Positions 9,797 to 19,838 are shown, numbered from the stretch's first letter. The stretch is DNA of 64,000 nt from Chryseobacterium artocarpi (GCF_001684975.1 NZ_MAYH01000023.1:434001-498000), one strand, 5' to 3'. Notes: generated from the sequence alone by a model not told the origin. Numbers and translations: made by a program.

Positions 9797-10383
9797 CATT
9801 TATTTCTGGTTTGAAGAATCTCCTCAATGTCTTGCAGTGAAAATCCTTTTGTTTTCAGTAAAATCAAAAAATGATAAAGTAAATCTGCGGCTTCATTTTT
9901 AAAGAGCTCATCATTATTATCTTTAGCTTCAATCACGAGTTCTACAGCTTCTTCTCCTACTTTTTGTGCCACTTTATTGATCCCGCGCTGATAAAGTGAG
10001 CATGTATAGGACTCCTCTACTTTGTCATCTATTCTTTGAGAAATTTTCTCTTCCAATTCGTATAAAAAACCTTTGTCACTTTTTCCACTGAAGCAACTGA
10101 AACTTCCTGTATGACAAACAACATTCTTTGGGATAACTTTAATTAAAATCGTATCCTGATCACAGTCTATATCTATACTTTTAACCGTAAGAAAATTACC
10201 AGATTCTTCTCCTTTTGTCCATAATCTGTTTTTGGAACGACTGAAAAAAGTTACTATTTCTTCTCGTTTTGTTTTCTCAAAAGCTTCTTCGTTCATATAG
10301 CCCAACATGAGAATCTGCAACGTTCTGTTATCCTGAATTATTACAGGAACAAGCCCGTTATCTTTACTAAAATTAATCTTCAT
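9796..10383 (-). CDS. hisIE: Bifunctional phosphoribosyl-AMP cyclohydrolase / phosphoribosyl-ATP pyrophosphatase
   Basis: 195 residues. The N-terminal half is HisI: the motifs [27 protein letters not shown], and the zinc/metal-binding DCDQDT and CHTGSFSCF are all visible. The C-terminal half is HisE (a nucleotide pyrophosphohydrolase helix bundle), with [36 protein letters not shown] features including the acidic EEAxE motif. It performs steps 2 and 3 of histidine synthesis in the cytoplasm. The start overlaps the hisF stop (ATGA-type, 4 bases). It is the last gene of the operon, with a terminator at its stop codon. Confidence 0.96.
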   Translation of the reverse strand: MKINFSKDNGLVPVIIQDNRTLQILMLGYMNEEAFEKTKREEIVTFFSRSKNRLWTKGEESGNFLTVKSIDIDCDQDTILIKVIPKNVVCHTGSFSCFSGKSDKGFLYELEEKISQRIDDKVEESYTCSLYQRGINKVAQKVGEEAVELVIEAKDNNDELFKNEAADLLYHFLILLKTKGFSLQDIEEILQTRNK

Positions 10384-11138
10384 CGTACACTTATTTTTTG
10401 TTGTTTTAACTGTTGTTTTAAATTCTGAATATCAATTTCATTAAAATGGAAAATACTGGCTGCCAATGCACCTGTAGCTTTTGTTTCATTAAATACTTTA
10501 ACAAAGTCTTCCACACTTCCCGCACCCCCAGACGCTATGACCGGAATTGTAATATTCTCTGAAACCAATTTTGTAATTCTCAGATCAAAACCTTTTTTAG
10601 TCCCGTCACCATCCATTGAAGTTAAAAGAATCTCACCGGCACCCAATGCTTCTGCTTGTTTTGCCCATTCCACCGTAGTAAGTTCTGTGGCTTCTCTTCC
10701 GCCTTTGATGTGGACAAGATCAGTTTGTCCAATTTGTTTTGTATCAATCGCAACAACGACGCACTGGCTTCCAAATTCATTGGCTAAGTCTGAAATCAAT
10801 TTCGGATCTTTTACTGCGGAAGAATTGATGCTTATTTTATCTGCTCCTGCTTCCAGAAGTTTTCTGACATCTTCAATAGAGCTTATTCCGCCTCCTACGG
10901 TAAATGGAATGCTCAGCTCTTTGGAAATATCTTTCACCAGTTCTACAAATGTCTTTCTGTTTTCCAGTGTTGCGGTAATATCAAGGAAAACAAGTTCATC
11001 GGCACCTTCCTGTTCATATTTCTTAGCCAGTTCTATAGGATCTCCGGCATTTTTAAGACCTTCAAAGTTGATTCCCTTTACCGTATTTCCATCTTTAATA
11101 TCCAAACATGGAATAATTCTTTTTTTAAGCATTTTCAA
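10380..11138 (-). CDS. hisF: Imidazole glycerol phosphate synthase, cyclase subunit
   Basis: 252 residues, a full-length (beta/alpha)8 barrel. The sequence has [11 protein letters not shown] with the catalytic Asp, [45 protein letters not shown] with the second catalytic Asp, and ASGGAG. It partners HisH to make imidazole glycerol phosphate and AICAR from PRFAR and ammonia. It overlaps hisA by 14 bases and hisIE by 4, so translation is coupled. Confidence 0.97.
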   Translation of the reverse strand: MKMLKKRIIPCLDIKDGNTVKGINFEGLKNAGDPIELAKKYEQEGADELVFLDITATLENRKTFVELVKDISKELSIPFTVGGGISSIEDVRKLLEAGADKISINSSAVKDPKLISDLANEFGSQCVVVAIDTKQIGQTDLVHIKGGREATELTTVEWAKQAEALGAGEILLTSMDGDGTKKGFDLRITKLVSENITIPVIASGGAGSVEDFVKVFNETKATGALAASIFHFNEIDIQNLKQQLKQQKISVR

Positions 11139-11847
11139 TAAAATTTTGAAGTTGTTGGAGGCTTATTTTCCCCTCATAAATTGCTTTCCCGATAATAGTC
11201 CCGGAACATCCGATATCTTTCATTTTATAGACATCTTTGATCCCTGAGATCCCTCCACTGGCAATCAGTTGAACTGAAGTTTTAAATAAAATTTCAATAT
11301 ATAAGCCCGTTGAAGGTCCTTCCAGCATTCCGTCTTTGGCAATATCTGTGCAGATTGTTGTTTGAATACCGTTTTTTTGATAATCCAGAATAAAATCAAT
11401 TACATCCTGATTACTTTCTTCCAGCCAGCCCGAAGTTTTAATCTTTCTATGATCACAATCCGATCCCAGAATAATCTTTTCTGAACCATATCTTTTAATT
11501 ATATCATAACAAAACTGAGGGTCCTGAACAGCAATACTTCCCAACGTAATCTGCTTTGCTCCAGAACTGAAAGCCGTTTCTATATCCTCCTGAGTCTTCA
11601 GTCCGCCTCCAAAATCAATATTCAACGAAGTGGATTGCGCAATATTCTCCAATACCTTCTGATTCACAATATGTTTTGATTTTGCCCCGTCAAGATCTAC
11701 CAAATGAAGAAACTGAACTCCATAATCCTCAAATTCCTTTGCAACTTCCACAGGATCTTCATTGTATATTTTCTTTGTGCTGTAATCTCCTTTTGATAAA
11801 CGCACACATTTACCCTCAATAATATCAATAGCCGGAATGATTTTCAT
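11125..11847 (-). CDS. hisA: ProFAR isomerase
   Basis: 240 residues. A HisF-like (beta/alpha)8 barrel starting [17 protein letters not shown] with the catalytic Asp, then [28 protein letters not shown], the second acidic site in [14 protein letters not shown], and ASGGISG. It converts ProFAR to PRFAR in the histidine pathway. It overlaps hisH by 4 bases upstream and hisF by 14 downstream. Confidence 0.97.
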   Translation of the reverse strand: MKIIPAIDIIEGKCVRLSKGDYSTKKIYNEDPVEVAKEFEDYGVQFLHLVDLDGAKSKHIVNQKVLENIAQSTSLNIDFGGGLKTQEDIETAFSSGAKQITLGSIAVQDPQFCYDIIKRYGSEKIILGSDCDHRKIKTSGWLEESNQDVIDFILDYQKNGIQTTICTDIAKDGMLEGPSTGLYIEILFKTSVQLIASGGISGIKDVYKMKDIGCSGTIIGKAIYEGKISLQQLQNFIENA

Positions 11848-12428
11848 GATGATAAGTTTATAAAATTATTTAGTATCTGGCTTCCTATACGTCCCGATTT
11901 TTCAGGGTGAAACTGCATGGCATAAAAATTTTCCTTTTGCAAAGAAGCACTGAACGGCAAAATATAATCACATACAGAAGTTGTAAATTCTGATAACTCA
12001 CAGTAATAGCTATGCACAAAATACACATCGTCATCAGGCTCAATGCCGGAAAACATTAAGTTTTCATTTACTGAAACAGTATTCCAACCCATATGAGGAA
12101 CAAGATCTAAAGGAGGAAATTTTTTAACATTAATATCAAAAATCCCCAGTCCTTCTGTATTTCCTTCTTCGTTTCCTTTACACATCAGCTGCATTCCAAG
12201 ACATATTCCCAAGACAGGCTGTTTTAGGGTAGGAATAAGTACATCAAGCCCTTTTTCCTTTAAAAGTTTCATCGTAGAAGAAGCTTCACCTACTCCGGGA
12301 AAGATTACTTTTTCAGCGTTTAAGATCTGTTCCGGATCATCTGTAATCACAGACTTTACATTGAGCTTGTTCAGTGCATTTTGTACTGAGTTCACATTAC
12401 CGCCGTTATATTTTATTATGGCAATCAT
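11844..12428 (-). CDS. hisH: Imidazole glycerol phosphate synthase, glutamine amidotransferase subunit
   Basis: 194 residues, a class I glutamine amidotransferase. The catalytic Cys lies in [10 protein letters not shown], and the His/Glu pair in MQFHPEKSG near the C-terminus. The N-terminal INDGGN-like start is [10 protein letters not shown], and VIFPGVGEA provides the glycine-rich turn. It feeds ammonia to HisF. A 44-base gap separates it from hisB; it overlaps hisA by 4 bases. Confidence 0.97.
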   Translation of the reverse strand: MIAIIKYNGGNVNSVQNALNKLNVKSVITDDPEQILNAEKVIFPGVGEASSTMKLLKEKGLDVLIPTLKQPVLGICLGMQLMCKGNEEGNTEGLGIFDINVKKFPPLDLVPHMGWNTVSVNENLMFSGIEPDDDVYFVHSYYCELSEFTTSVCDYILPFSASLQKENFYAMQFHPEKSGRIGSQILNNFINLSS

Positions 12429-12472
12429 ACATTTTAAAAGTTGTTATAAATGGTTAAGAATTACCGATTTCC

Positions 12473-13567
12473 TTACAAACTTCCTTTTGTTGAAGGTAAA
12501 TTATAGTTCGCATCTGATTGATTAACTGCCATTTTAACAGCTTTTGCAAATGCTTTGAAAACAGACTCTATTTTATGGTGCTCGTTATCACCTTCTGCTT
12601 TAATATTTACATTAGACTTTGAAGAATCTGTAAAGGATTTGAAGAAATGAAAGAACATTTCCGTCGGCATATCTCCTATTTTCTCTCTTTTAAACTCAGC
12701 ATCCCACACCAGCCATGATCTTCCTCCAAAATCGATCGCAACCTGTGACAAACAATCATCCATCGGAAGTAAAAAACCATATCTTTCAATTCCTTTTTTC
12801 TTACCTAATGCTTTTACAATAGCTTCTCCCAGTACAATTCCCGTATCTTCAATCGTGTGGTGCTCATCAACCTTAAGATCGCCATTTACTTTGACCTTCA
12901 AATCTATGTTTCCGTGTCTTGCAATCTGATCAAGCATATGATCAAAAAAGTGAAGTCCTGTTGAGATCTCGGATCTTCCTTTTCCATCAAGATTTACTTC
13001 AACTTCTATTTCTGTTTCGTTGGTCTTTCTGTAGACTTTAGCTTTTCTCATTCCGGCTTTTAGAAACTGGTAAATTTCATTCCAGCTGGTTGTTACAAGA
13101 TCTGCCTCTTCATTAAAGTTTTTGTTTAGGAAAATAGATTTAGTCCCCAAGTTTTTAGCAAGTTGAACATCTGTATCTCGATCTCCGATTACATATGAAT
13201 TTTCCAGATCATAGTTACCGTACATATATTTTCCCATCATTCCTGTTCCCGGTTTTCTGGTGGATAAATTTTCATGTTCAAAGCTTTTATCAATCAAAAT
13301 ATCACTAAAAATGACACCTTCATTTTCAAATGCTTTAATCATTTTTTCATGAGGTTTGATAAAATCTTCAAAAGGAAAACTATCCGTCCCCAAACCATCC
13401 TGATTGGTCACCATAACCAGTTCATAATCCAGCTCATTTGCTATTTTTGAAAGATTTCCGAAGACTCCAGGATAAAACTCAAGCTTCTCCAATGAATCTA
13501 CCTGAAAATCTGTAGGTGGCTCGATAATCAAAGTTCCGTCTCTGTCTATAAACAATACTTTTTTCAT
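12473..13567 (-). CDS. hisB: Bifunctional histidinol-phosphatase / imidazoleglycerol-phosphate dehydratase
   Basis: 364 residues. The N-terminal HAD phosphatase (about 1-165) starts with FIDRDGTLI, whose Asp pair is catalytic, followed by MVTNQDGLG and [12 protein letters not shown]. The C-terminal IGPD domain (about 175-364) has [29 protein letters not shown] and [11 protein letters not shown], which supply the His/Glu manganese ligands. It performs steps 7 and 9 of the pathway. The fused form is known from enterobacteria and Bacteroidota. It overlaps the hisC stop by 4 bases. Confidence 0.96.
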   Translation of the reverse strand: MKKVLFIDRDGTLIIEPPTDFQVDSLEKLEFYPGVFGNLSKIANELDYELVMVTNQDGLGTDSFPFEDFIKPHEKMIKAFENEGVIFSDILIDKSFEHENLSTRKPGTGMMGKYMYGNYDLENSYVIGDRDTDVQLAKNLGTKSIFLNKNFNEEADLVTTSWNEIYQFLKAGMRKAKVYRKTNETEIEVEVNLDGKGRSEISTGLHFFDHMLDQIARHGNIDLKVKVNGDLKVDEHHTIEDTGIVLGEAIVKALGKKKGIERYGFLLPMDDCLSQVAIDFGGRSWLVWDAEFKREKIGDMPTEMFFHFFKSFTDSSKSNVNIKAEGDNEHHKIESVFKAFAKAVKMAVNQSDANYNLPSTKGSL

Positions 13568-14613
13568 AGGATTACGTTTTGTAAAAGATTAATTAATTTT
13601 TCATTTTCCTGACGGTTCCCAATATTGATTCTGATACACCCTGAAATGGCTGGATCTCTTCTGCTTGTTAAGATTTCCTGCACCAACATCTTTTCATATA
13701 CCTTGTTTACGTCTTTCATTTTGATTAAAAAGAAGTTAGCATCTGTTGGAAATACCTTCTCAATACAATCAATTGTCTTAAGCTGATCCTGAAGCCATGC
13801 TCTTTCTACTAAGATTTTGTTTACATTTTCTTCAAGTTTATTTTCATTAAGACTGTTAAGAATCAATTCCTGACTTAATACATTCACATTATAAGGTGCT
13901 TTTACGGTATTAATCAGCTTGATAATTTCCTCAGAAGCATAAGCCATTCCTACTCTAGCTCCTGCAATTCCCCAAGCTTTTGAAAAGGTTTGAAGGACAA
14001 TCAGATTAGGATACTGATCCAGAAGTTCTAAGCTTGATTTTTTACCTGAAAACTCGATATAAGCTTCGTCTACTACTACAATTCCATTAAAGTTCTGTAA
14101 ATAAAACTCAATATCTTCCGTGCTGTTTCCCGTAGGGTTATTGGGAGAACATAAGAAGAAAACTTTTGGTAAATTTTCTTGGGTAATTTTTAAGAAATCA
14201 TCCTTTACAATCTCAAAGTTTTCATCTAAATTTATTTGCAATACCTTGTTTTCATTGATAGTAGCGTAAAATCCGTACATCGCAAAAGAAGGATTCATCA
14301 TCAGGATAGAGTCTTTTTTAGGCTCGCAGAATATTTTAATGATCAGATCAATCAGCTCATCGCTTCCGTTTCCTACTGCAATCTGCTTGGGAGATACATT
14401 TTTAAGGTCTGCCAGTTTGTTTTTAAGTGTTTTCTGAGTAGAATCCGGGTAACGGTTACATTCACCGAAAGGATTTTCATTGGCGTCCAAAAATGTAGGT
14501 GTATTGAACTCATTATGATCCCTGAAACTGATATAAGGCTGTAATTTCAGAATATTTTCTCTTACTAAACTATTGATATTAATTGTTGTATTGTTCATTA
14601 TATTGATATTCAT
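13564..14613 (-). CDS. hisC: Histidinol-phosphate aminotransferase
   Basis: 349 residues, a fold-type I PLP aminotransferase. ANENPFG marks the N-terminal substrate loop. [20 protein letters not shown] and [13 protein letters not shown] (the PLP Lys) follow, and CIRINIG provides the phosphate-binding Arg. The start chosen (14613) reads [14 protein letters not shown]; a second ATG five codons in is equally plausible. It catalyses step 8. A 19-base gap separates it from hisD. Confidence 0.95.
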   Translation of the reverse strand: MNINIMNNTTININSLVRENILKLQPYISFRDHNEFNTPTFLDANENPFGECNRYPDSTQKTLKNKLADLKNVSPKQIAVGNGSDELIDLIIKIFCEPKKDSILMMNPSFAMYGFYATINENKVLQINLDENFEIVKDDFLKITQENLPKVFFLCSPNNPTGNSTEDIEFYLQNFNGIVVVDEAYIEFSGKKSSLELLDQYPNLIVLQTFSKAWGIAGARVGMAYASEEIIKLINTVKAPYNVNVLSQELILNSLNENKLEENVNKILVERAWLQDQLKTIDCIEKVFPTDANFFLIKMKDVNKVYEKMLVQEILTSRRDPAISGCIRINIGNRQENEKLINLLQNVIL

Positions 14614-14632
14614 TTTAAATAATGTTTTGAAT

Positions 14633-15910
14633 TTAAGATTTCAGGCGTATTGATACTGCATTTTTGTGAGCCAGCAGCCCTTCTGCTTCTGCCATGATTT
14701 CTATTGTTTTACCTAAATTCTGTAACCCTTCTTTTGATAAATGCTGGAATGTAATTTTCTTCACAAAACTGTCCAGAGAAACTCCGCTGTAATTTTTTGC
14801 ATAAGCATTGGTAGGAAGTGTGTGATTGGTTCCGCTGGCATAATCTCCGGCACTCTCACAGGAATAGTTTCCGAGGAAAACGGACCCTGCATTCTGAACC
14901 ATCGGAATATATTTTTCAAAATCACTGATCGCTAAAATAAGGTGTTCCGGAGCATACAGATTACTGAATTCCAAAGCTTCCTCAAGACTGTTCAACACTA
15001 TAAAATTGCTATTCTCAAGTGATTTCCCTGCCATTTCATTTCTAGGTAAGTCTTTGATTTGTTGATCGACAGCACTAATTGTCTCATTAAGTACTTTAAG
15101 ACTTGTGGTAAGAAATACAACCTGGCTATCACTTCCGTGTTCTGCCTGTGAAAGAAGGTCTGCCGCGCAAAATTCTGGGATGGCATTTTCATCAGCTATC
15201 ACAAGAACTTCACTCGGTCCTGCAGGCATATCGATAGCAACTCCATAACGCTGGGCATATTCTTTTGCTGCCACCACAAACTGATTTCCCGGACCGAAAA
15301 TTTTATAAACTCTTGGAACACTTTCTGTGCCTAAAGTCATGGCTGCGATAGCTTGAGCTCCGCCTGTTTTAAATATTTTCGTAATTCCGCAAAGCTTTGC
15401 CGTATACAAAATAGCTGGATTAATATTCCCATTTTTATCCGGTGGTGTGCAAAGAACAATCTCTTTACATCCTGCCAGATTCGCGGGTACAGCCAGCATT
15501 AATACTGTTGAAAATAAAGGAGCTGTTCCACCAGGAATATAGATTCCCACACTTTCTACTGCTCGATTTTCTCTCCAGCAAACCACTCCTTTTGTTGTTT
15601 CAATTTTAGAAATATCCGAAATCTGGGAACTGTGAAATTTGGAAATATTCTCTTTCGCTTCCTGAATTGCTTTTTTAAGATCATCACTAATTTGATTTTC
15701 AGCAATTTCAATTTCTGCTTCGGTAATTTTAATACTTTGAGTATCTGCTTTATCAAACTTTTTATTGAATTCTATTAAAGCCTGATCTCCATTAGATTGA
15801 ACTTCTTTAAAAATCCCGGCAATCAATGCTGAGATTTCCTGTTGTTCTAACACTGGACGTTTTACAAGATCGAACCAAGTGTCTTTTGTGGGATATCTGT
15901 ATATTTTCAT
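14633..15910 (-). CDS. hisD: Histidinol dehydrogenase
   Basis: 425 residues, normal for the family. Visible signatures are VGIYIPGGTAPLFS, LCTPPDKNGN, FGPGNQFVVAAKEYAQ, IDMPAGPSEVLV, the zinc-site region DLLSQAEHGSDSQV, APEHLIL, and GNYSCESAGDYASGTNHTLPT. It oxidises histidinol to histidine in two NAD-dependent steps. A 15-base gap separates it from hisG. Confidence 0.97.
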   Translation of the reverse strand: MKIYRYPTKDTWFDLVKRPVLEQQEISALIAGIFKEVQSNGDQALIEFNKKFDKADTQSIKITEAEIEIAENQISDDLKKAIQEAKENISKFHSSQISDISKIETTKGVVCWRENRAVESVGIYIPGGTAPLFSTVLMLAVPANLAGCKEIVLCTPPDKNGNINPAILYTAKLCGITKIFKTGGAQAIAAMTLGTESVPRVYKIFGPGNQFVVAAKEYAQRYGVAIDMPAGPSEVLVIADENAIPEFCAADLLSQAEHGSDSQVVFLTTSLKVLNETISAVDQQIKDLPRNEMAGKSLENSNFIVLNSLEEALEFSNLYAPEHLILAISDFEKYIPMVQNAGSVFLGNYSCESAGDYASGTNHTLPTNAYAKNYSGVSLDSFVKKITFQHLSKEGLQNLGKTIEIMAEAEGLLAHKNAVSIRLKS

Positions 15911-15925
15911 TCTATTATTATTTTT

Positions 15926-16783
15926 CTAAATAACCATTTTATCGATTGGAATGATGAGAATATCCTGAGCACCGTTTTCCTTCAGTTCATCAATAACTTC
16001 CCAGAATCGCTCCTGATCAATCACAGAATGAATACTGCTCCAGCCTTCTTCTGCCAATGGAATAACGGTAGGACTTTTTAGCACAGGAAGTACATTCGCT
16101 ACTTTTTGAATCTTGTCATTGGGAACATTCATCAGGATATATTTTGAATTCTTTGCTTTTAAAACAGCCTTAATTCTAAAAAGAAATTTATCCAGAATAG
16201 CCGCTTTTTCAGGGGACAATTGTGGATTTTGAGCAAGAACTGCTTCTGATTTCAGCAAGGTAACCGTTTCTCTTAATCCGTTTTTAAATAAGGTGCTTCC
16301 TGAGCTTACAATATCACAAATTCCGTCTGCTAATCCTATGTTGGGAGCAATTTCCACAGAGCCTGAAATAACGTGAATATCAGCTTCAATGTCTTTTTGA
16401 TTTAAGAAATTTCTAAGTGTATTTGGGTAGGAAGTCGCAATCTTTTTTCCTTGGAAATAAGCCGGATCATCGGTCTCAATTTCTTTTGGAACCGCAATGG
16501 ATACGCGACATTTTGAAAAACCAAGCTTCTCAACAGTCTGAATATTTTTTTGTTTTTCGATTAAGAGATTTTCGCCAACAATGGCAACATCTACCACTCC
16601 ATCTTCCAGATACTGCGGAATATCTGAATTTCTAAGATACATGATTTCCATCGGAAAGTTGTCTACGGAAACTTTCAGTTGGTCTTTTCCGTTATTGACC
16701 AATATTCCGCAATCTTTGAGAAGTTGTAGAGATTCTTCGTAAAGTCGTCCGCTTTTTTGAATCGCAATTTTTAATTTACTCAT
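15926..16783 (-). CDS. hisG: ATP phosphoribosyltransferase, long form
   Basis: 285 residues. This is the long form with a C-terminal ACT-like regulatory domain, so no HisZ partner is needed. Motifs include LKIAIQKSGRL, DVAIVGENLL, IATSYPN, SGSVEIAPNIGLADGICDIVSSG (the PRPP-binding region), and a C-terminal regulatory segment with VPNDKIQKVANVLP and SPTVIPL. It performs the first committed, histidine-inhibited step. It heads the operon and lies about 145 bases downstream of a His-rich leader peptide and attenuator. Confidence 0.97.
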   Translation of the reverse strand: MSKLKIAIQKSGRLYEESLQLLKDCGILVNNGKDQLKVSVDNFPMEIMYLRNSDIPQYLEDGVVDVAIVGENLLIEKQKNIQTVEKLGFSKCRVSIAVPKEIETDDPAYFQGKKIATSYPNTLRNFLNQKDIEADIHVISGSVEIAPNIGLADGICDIVSSGSTLFKNGLRETVTLLKSEAVLAQNPQLSPEKAAILDKFLFRIKAVLKAKNSKYILMNVPNDKIQKVANVLPVLKSPTVIPLAEEGWSSIHSVIDQERFWEVIDELKENGAQDILIIPIDKMVI

Positions 16784-16853
16784 TTCGTCTTTTTTGAGCC
16801 CGAGTAAATTAAAACTGATCTATTGAAAATTCTGAGGTGGATTCAGGAAACAA

Positions 16854-16883
16854 AAAAACCGTCTATTTACTCAGACGGTTTTT
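16854..16883 (-). terminator. his attenuator terminator
   Basis: AAAAACCGTCT (16854-16864 on the plus strand, pairing with AGACGGTTTTT at 16873-16883) makes an 11-base-pair stem with an 8-base loop, followed on the minus strand by seven T. It lies between the leader peptide and hisG, where it would cut off the operon unless an alternative structure forms. Confidence 0.88.
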
Positions 16884-16931
16884 AATTATTTTTGATTTTA
16901 GCACAAACTTATATCAATCAATTCCGCCTAA
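16871..16931 (-). promoter_or_regulatory. Candidate his antiterminator pairing
   Basis: On the minus-strand RNA, UUAGGCGG (16924-16931) overlaps the leader peptide stop codon UAG. It can pair with CCGUCUGA (16871-16878), which is the upper part of the terminator's 5' arm, giving 8 pairs including two G-U. A ribosome stalled on the His codons would leave this segment free to pair and block the terminator; a ribosome reaching the stop codon would cover it. Pairing was worked out by eye, without an energy calculation. Confidence 0.6.
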
Positions 16932-16978
16932 CAGAGATGATGATAATAATGATGTAATGCTAAAAAAATTGGTTTCAT
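16928..16978 (-). CDS. hisL: his operon leader peptide (MKPIFLALHHYYHHLC)
   Basis: A 16-codon frame starting ATG at 16978 and ending TAG at 16928-16930. Four of six consecutive codons are His (HHYYHH), a composition hard to explain by chance directly ahead of hisG. It begins about 18 bases after the -7 element of a strong promoter match and lies 45 bases ahead of the attenuator stem. Its role would be to sense charged tRNA-His through ribosome stalling. No homologue search was possible. Confidence 0.85.
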   Translation of the reverse strand: MKPIFLALHHYYHHLC

Positions 16979-16995
16979 TGTATTGAATTATGATG

Positions 16996-17025
16996 CAAAT
17001 GTAGGATTTATTTTTAAAATGCAAA
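16996..17025 (-). promoter_or_regulatory. his operon promoter
   Basis: On the minus strand TTTG (17022-17025), an 18-base spacer and TACATTTG (16996-17003) match the Bacteroidota consensus TTTG-N19-TAnnTTTG closely. Transcription would start near 16988, just ahead of the leader peptide ATG at 16978. Confidence 0.8.
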
Positions 17026-17031
17026 GTTTTT

Positions 17032-18129
17032 TCAGATAATTTTTTGATAAAGATTCATCAATTCTTTGGCAATCGGTTCATCATTAAACTTCTGAACAAA
17101 CTCGAAACCCTTTTCCTCACGGCGTTTTCTCTCAGATTCATTTTCCCAAAGAAATTTGATCTTAGCTCTGATGTCAAGTTCGTTTTTCGGATCGATATAA
17201 ACAGAATCATTTCCTCCTGCTTCCGGCAGACAGCTTGTATTGCTGGTAACCACTACCGTTTTCGAGAAAAGTGCTTCAATAATAGGAATTCCGAAGCCTT
17301 CAAAGAAGCTTGGATACACAAAAATATCAGCCAGTTTATAGATGGCAGCCAGCTCATCCATGGAGACTCCTTCCAGAAAGAACACTTGCTTTTCTATCTT
17401 ATTCTTTTTCAGAAAACTTTCTATTTTTTGGTAATATTTGGTTTTTCTTCCTACTACCACCAAAGGAATATTTGTTCCGTTGATTGCCTTCACAACGTTC
17501 AAAAGATTCTTACGATCTTCAATGGTTCCTACATTCAGAATAAATCTTTCCGGAAGATTGAATTTCTTTTTAGTTTCCTTAATCAATTCTTGAGACTGTT
17601 CTTCTTTAAAAGCCTTGTGACAACCTTGATAAATAACTTCAATCTTAGTTTCAGGAACTTTTAAATAGTCAATAATATCTCTTTTGGTCTGTTCTGAAAT
17701 AGCGATGATTTTATCTGCCATATCAGCTGCTTTTTTAAACTTCCAAAAGTGTATTTTTCTGTCAAAAAAAGAATAATACTGCGGATATCTGACAAAGATC
17801 AGATCGTGGATGGTAACGATCTTTTTAATAGGTTTTTTGTCCCATTTTAAAGGTAATTCACCAGATAAACCATGGAAAATATCTGCATTTTGCTTCTGAG
17901 CATCTTTTCCCATCTTAAACTGACGGGAGAACTTTCCTTTTGAAGTTGGAATAAATTTAACATTGGAACGGTCAAGAATATCTTTACCACGCTCAGATTT
18001 GTTCTTATTGAGCAACAGATATTCATTCTCCGGTTCATACTCGGAAAGGATTCTTACCAGGTCTCTTGAATAATTGCCCAATCCAGATGTATTATGGAAA
18101 AAACGTTTGGCATCAAAGGCTATCTTCAT
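17032..18129 (-). CDS. Glycosyltransferase family 4
   Basis: 365 residues. A GT-B fold: the N-terminal acceptor domain has FDAKRFFHNTSGLGNYSRDL and IVTIHDLIFVRYPQYYS; the C-terminal nucleotide-sugar domain has FILNVGTIEDRKNLLNVVKA, FLEGVSMDELAAIYKLADIFVYPSFFEGFGIPIIEA (EX7E-type motif) and TSNTSCLPEAGG. It resembles mannosyl/rhamnosyl transferases of surface polysaccharide assembly and would act on the cytoplasmic face. It overlaps the deacetylase gene by 4 bases and is the last gene of the dapD-to-GT4 run. The donor sugar cannot be told from sequence. Confidence 0.88.
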   Translation of the reverse strand: MKIAFDAKRFFHNTSGLGNYSRDLVRILSEYEPENEYLLLNKNKSERGKDILDRSNVKFIPTSKGKFSRQFKMGKDAQKQNADIFHGLSGELPLKWDKKPIKKIVTIHDLIFVRYPQYYSFFDRKIHFWKFKKAADMADKIIAISEQTKRDIIDYLKVPETKIEVIYQGCHKAFKEEQSQELIKETKKKFNLPERFILNVGTIEDRKNLLNVVKAINGTNIPLVVVGRKTKYYQKIESFLKKNKIEKQVFFLEGVSMDELAAIYKLADIFVYPSFFEGFGIPIIEALFSKTVVVTSNTSCLPEAGGNDSVYIDPKNELDIRAKIKFLWENESERKRREEKGFEFVQKFNDEPIAKELMNLYQKII

Positions 18130-18902
18130 CGTTGTACCTGTTTTTGAAATTCCTGAAATGTCCCGAAAGTATGTCCTTTGCTTTTCAGCCAGCCTACAAA
18201 AGAATCAAATCTTTCCACCATATCTTTTCCTGAGTTTTTTACAGTAAAACCAGGTAATTTGAATGCTTCGTCTTTAATCTCTGCAAATTCCCAGGGATGG
18301 AAATAGATATTAAGATATTTATCCTTTTTCAGGACATCGGAAGCTAGTTTTTTATAGATTGATAAAGGGAAATTATGAAAACTTAACCAAAATAAAGGAA
18401 CTCTGAAATTCGGAGACACAGATGCCGGAATTTGCGTTACATTTCCTTCTTTGAAATAAGTTCTTGATACTTTTAAATTATTATATCTTCCCGGTAAAAA
18501 TGTAGGATTGATGGATGAATTGTAAGAATAGCCTGCTTTTTCAACTTCTTTTTCGTTGACGGGCATCATTCTCGGCATTCTCAATCCGGTTACTTTGGTG
18601 GAAAATAATTCTTCCAGTTTTTCTCTTGATTCTTTCAGGTGTTTTTCTTCAAATTCTGAATGAAACCAAGTATGGGAAGCCAGCTCATGCCCCTCATTCA
18701 ACAGCCTTTCAATAAGATTTTTGCTGTTTTCTGCAAAAATTACTGTTGAAAAAAAGGTAGCTTTTGCGCTATGTTTTTTAAGGATATCAAGAATTCTCTC
18801 TAATCCTGTTTGTGAAATTGAAATTTGCTTTTCAAAGGGGATTTCACCCTTATATTCTAATGGCATATCAAATTCTTCTATGTCAAAACTTAATAAAACC
18901 AT
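18126..18902 (-). CDS. Polysaccharide deacetylase family protein
   Basis: 258 residues, NodB-like fold. LLSFDIEEFDMP carries the catalytic Asp and metal-binding Asp, ELASHTWFHSEF the metal-binding His pair, TGLRMPRMM the motif 3 Arg, and NIYFHPWEF the late His motif. There is no signal peptide, so it may act in the cytoplasm on a lipid-linked glycan precursor. It is tightly packed with GT4 (4-base overlap) and GT2 (1-base gap) genes, which supports a role in building one glycan. The substrate is unknown. Confidence 0.85.
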   Translation of the reverse strand: MVLLSFDIEEFDMPLEYKGEIPFEKQISISQTGLERILDILKKHSAKATFFSTVIFAENSKNLIERLLNEGHELASHTWFHSEFEEKHLKESREKLEELFSTKVTGLRMPRMMPVNEKEVEKAGYSYNSSINPTFLPGRYNNLKVSRTYFKEGNVTQIPASVSPNFRVPLFWLSFHNFPLSIYKKLASDVLKKDKYLNIYFHPWEFAEIKDEAFKLPGFTVKNSGKDMVERFDSFVGWLKSKGHTFGTFQEFQKQVQR

Positions 18903-18903
18903 T

Positions 18904-19833
18904 CTAAAAATTTTTGTTTTTAATAATATAATTAGGTCTGTCCTTCACTTGTTTAAATATTTTACCTAAATAGATTCCCATGATCCCTAAAATGATCAGT
19001 TGTAGTCCTCCAAAGAATACAATGGTCATAATTAATGATGCCCAACCTGAGATCTCTGTTTTTGCAATAAACGAATGGATAACATATGCTCCATATCCGA
19101 TTACTGAAAGCGCTGAGAATAAAAAGCCCAGATAAGCTGCCAGATATAAAGGTTTCACACTGAATGCTGTAATTCCTGTAAAGGCAAAGGTAAACATCTT
19201 TTTAAGGTTATAGCTGCTTTGTCCAGACATTCTTTCTGCAGCAGTAAAATCAATTCCGATCTGCTTGAATCCCATCCAACTGGTTAACCCTCTGAGAAAC
19301 AAGTCGTCTTCATTGAATTTCCGCATAACTTCAACAGCATTGGCATCCATTAATCTAAAGTCGGAACCTCCTCCTTTTGTTAGGTTTACATCCGATAAGC
19401 TTGATAAAAGCTGATAGAAAAGGTCTGAGGTTTTTCTTTTAAAGTAAGAGATCTCTTTTGGGTACGTTCTTACAGTAAATACGACATCATACCCTTCTTC
19501 CCATTTTTTTATCATTTCGGGAATAAGTTCTGGCGGATGCTGAAGATCGCCATCCATAGAGATGACTGCATTTCCTTCTGCACTATCCATTCCCGCTTTT
19601 ACAGCGGGTTGATGTCCAAAATTTCTTGAGAATTCGATGAATTTTACTTCATCATAGATATTGGAAAGTTCTTCTAATTTTTGTTGTGTATTGTCTCGGC
19701 TACCGTCATTCACAAATATGATTTCAAAGTCATAGTTACTTAATCCGTCAAAAACCTCTTTGATTTTCTGATGGATCATAGCAACGTTTCCTTCTTCGTT
19801 ATAGGCGGGAATTACGATTGAAATTTTTTTCAT
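18904..19833 (-). CDS. Glycosyltransferase family 2, DPM1/GtrB-like
   Basis: 309 residues. The N-terminal GT-A domain has ISIVIPAYNEEGNV, EIIFVNDGSRDNT and the metal-binding SMDGDLQHPPELI. Two or more C-terminal transmembrane helices (about 230-300) match the undecaprenyl-phosphate sugar transferase type (GtrB/ArnC-like). It would make a polyprenyl-phosphate sugar at the inner membrane, which a membrane transferase such as the neighbouring GT87-like protein could use. The gap to the upstream gene is 5 bases. Confidence 0.88.
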   Translation of the reverse strand: MKKISIVIPAYNEEGNVAMIHQKIKEVFDGLSNYDFEIIFVNDGSRDNTQQKLEELSNIYDEVKFIEFSRNFGHQPAVKAGMDSAEGNAVISMDGDLQHPPELIPEMIKKWEEGYDVVFTVRTYPKEISYFKRKTSDLFYQLLSSLSDVNLTKGGGSDFRLMDANAVEVMRKFNEDDLFLRGLTSWMGFKQIGIDFTAAERMSGQSSYNLKKMFTFAFTGITAFSVKPLYLAAYLGFLFSALSVIGYGAYVIHSFIAKTEISGWASLIMTIVFFGGLQLIILGIMGIYLGKIFKQVKDRPNYIIKNKNF

Positions 19834-19838
19834 ATTTA

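Noticed and set aside
10537..11247. 236-residue plus-strand frame across hisF and hisA
   Set aside because: Antisense shadow of two well-conserved histidine genes; Ser/Pro-rich composition typical of such shadows.
17044..17664. 206-residue plus-strand frame opposite the GT4 gene
   Set aside because: Antisense to a glycosyltransferase with intact motifs; Phe/Ile/Ser-rich with no domain.
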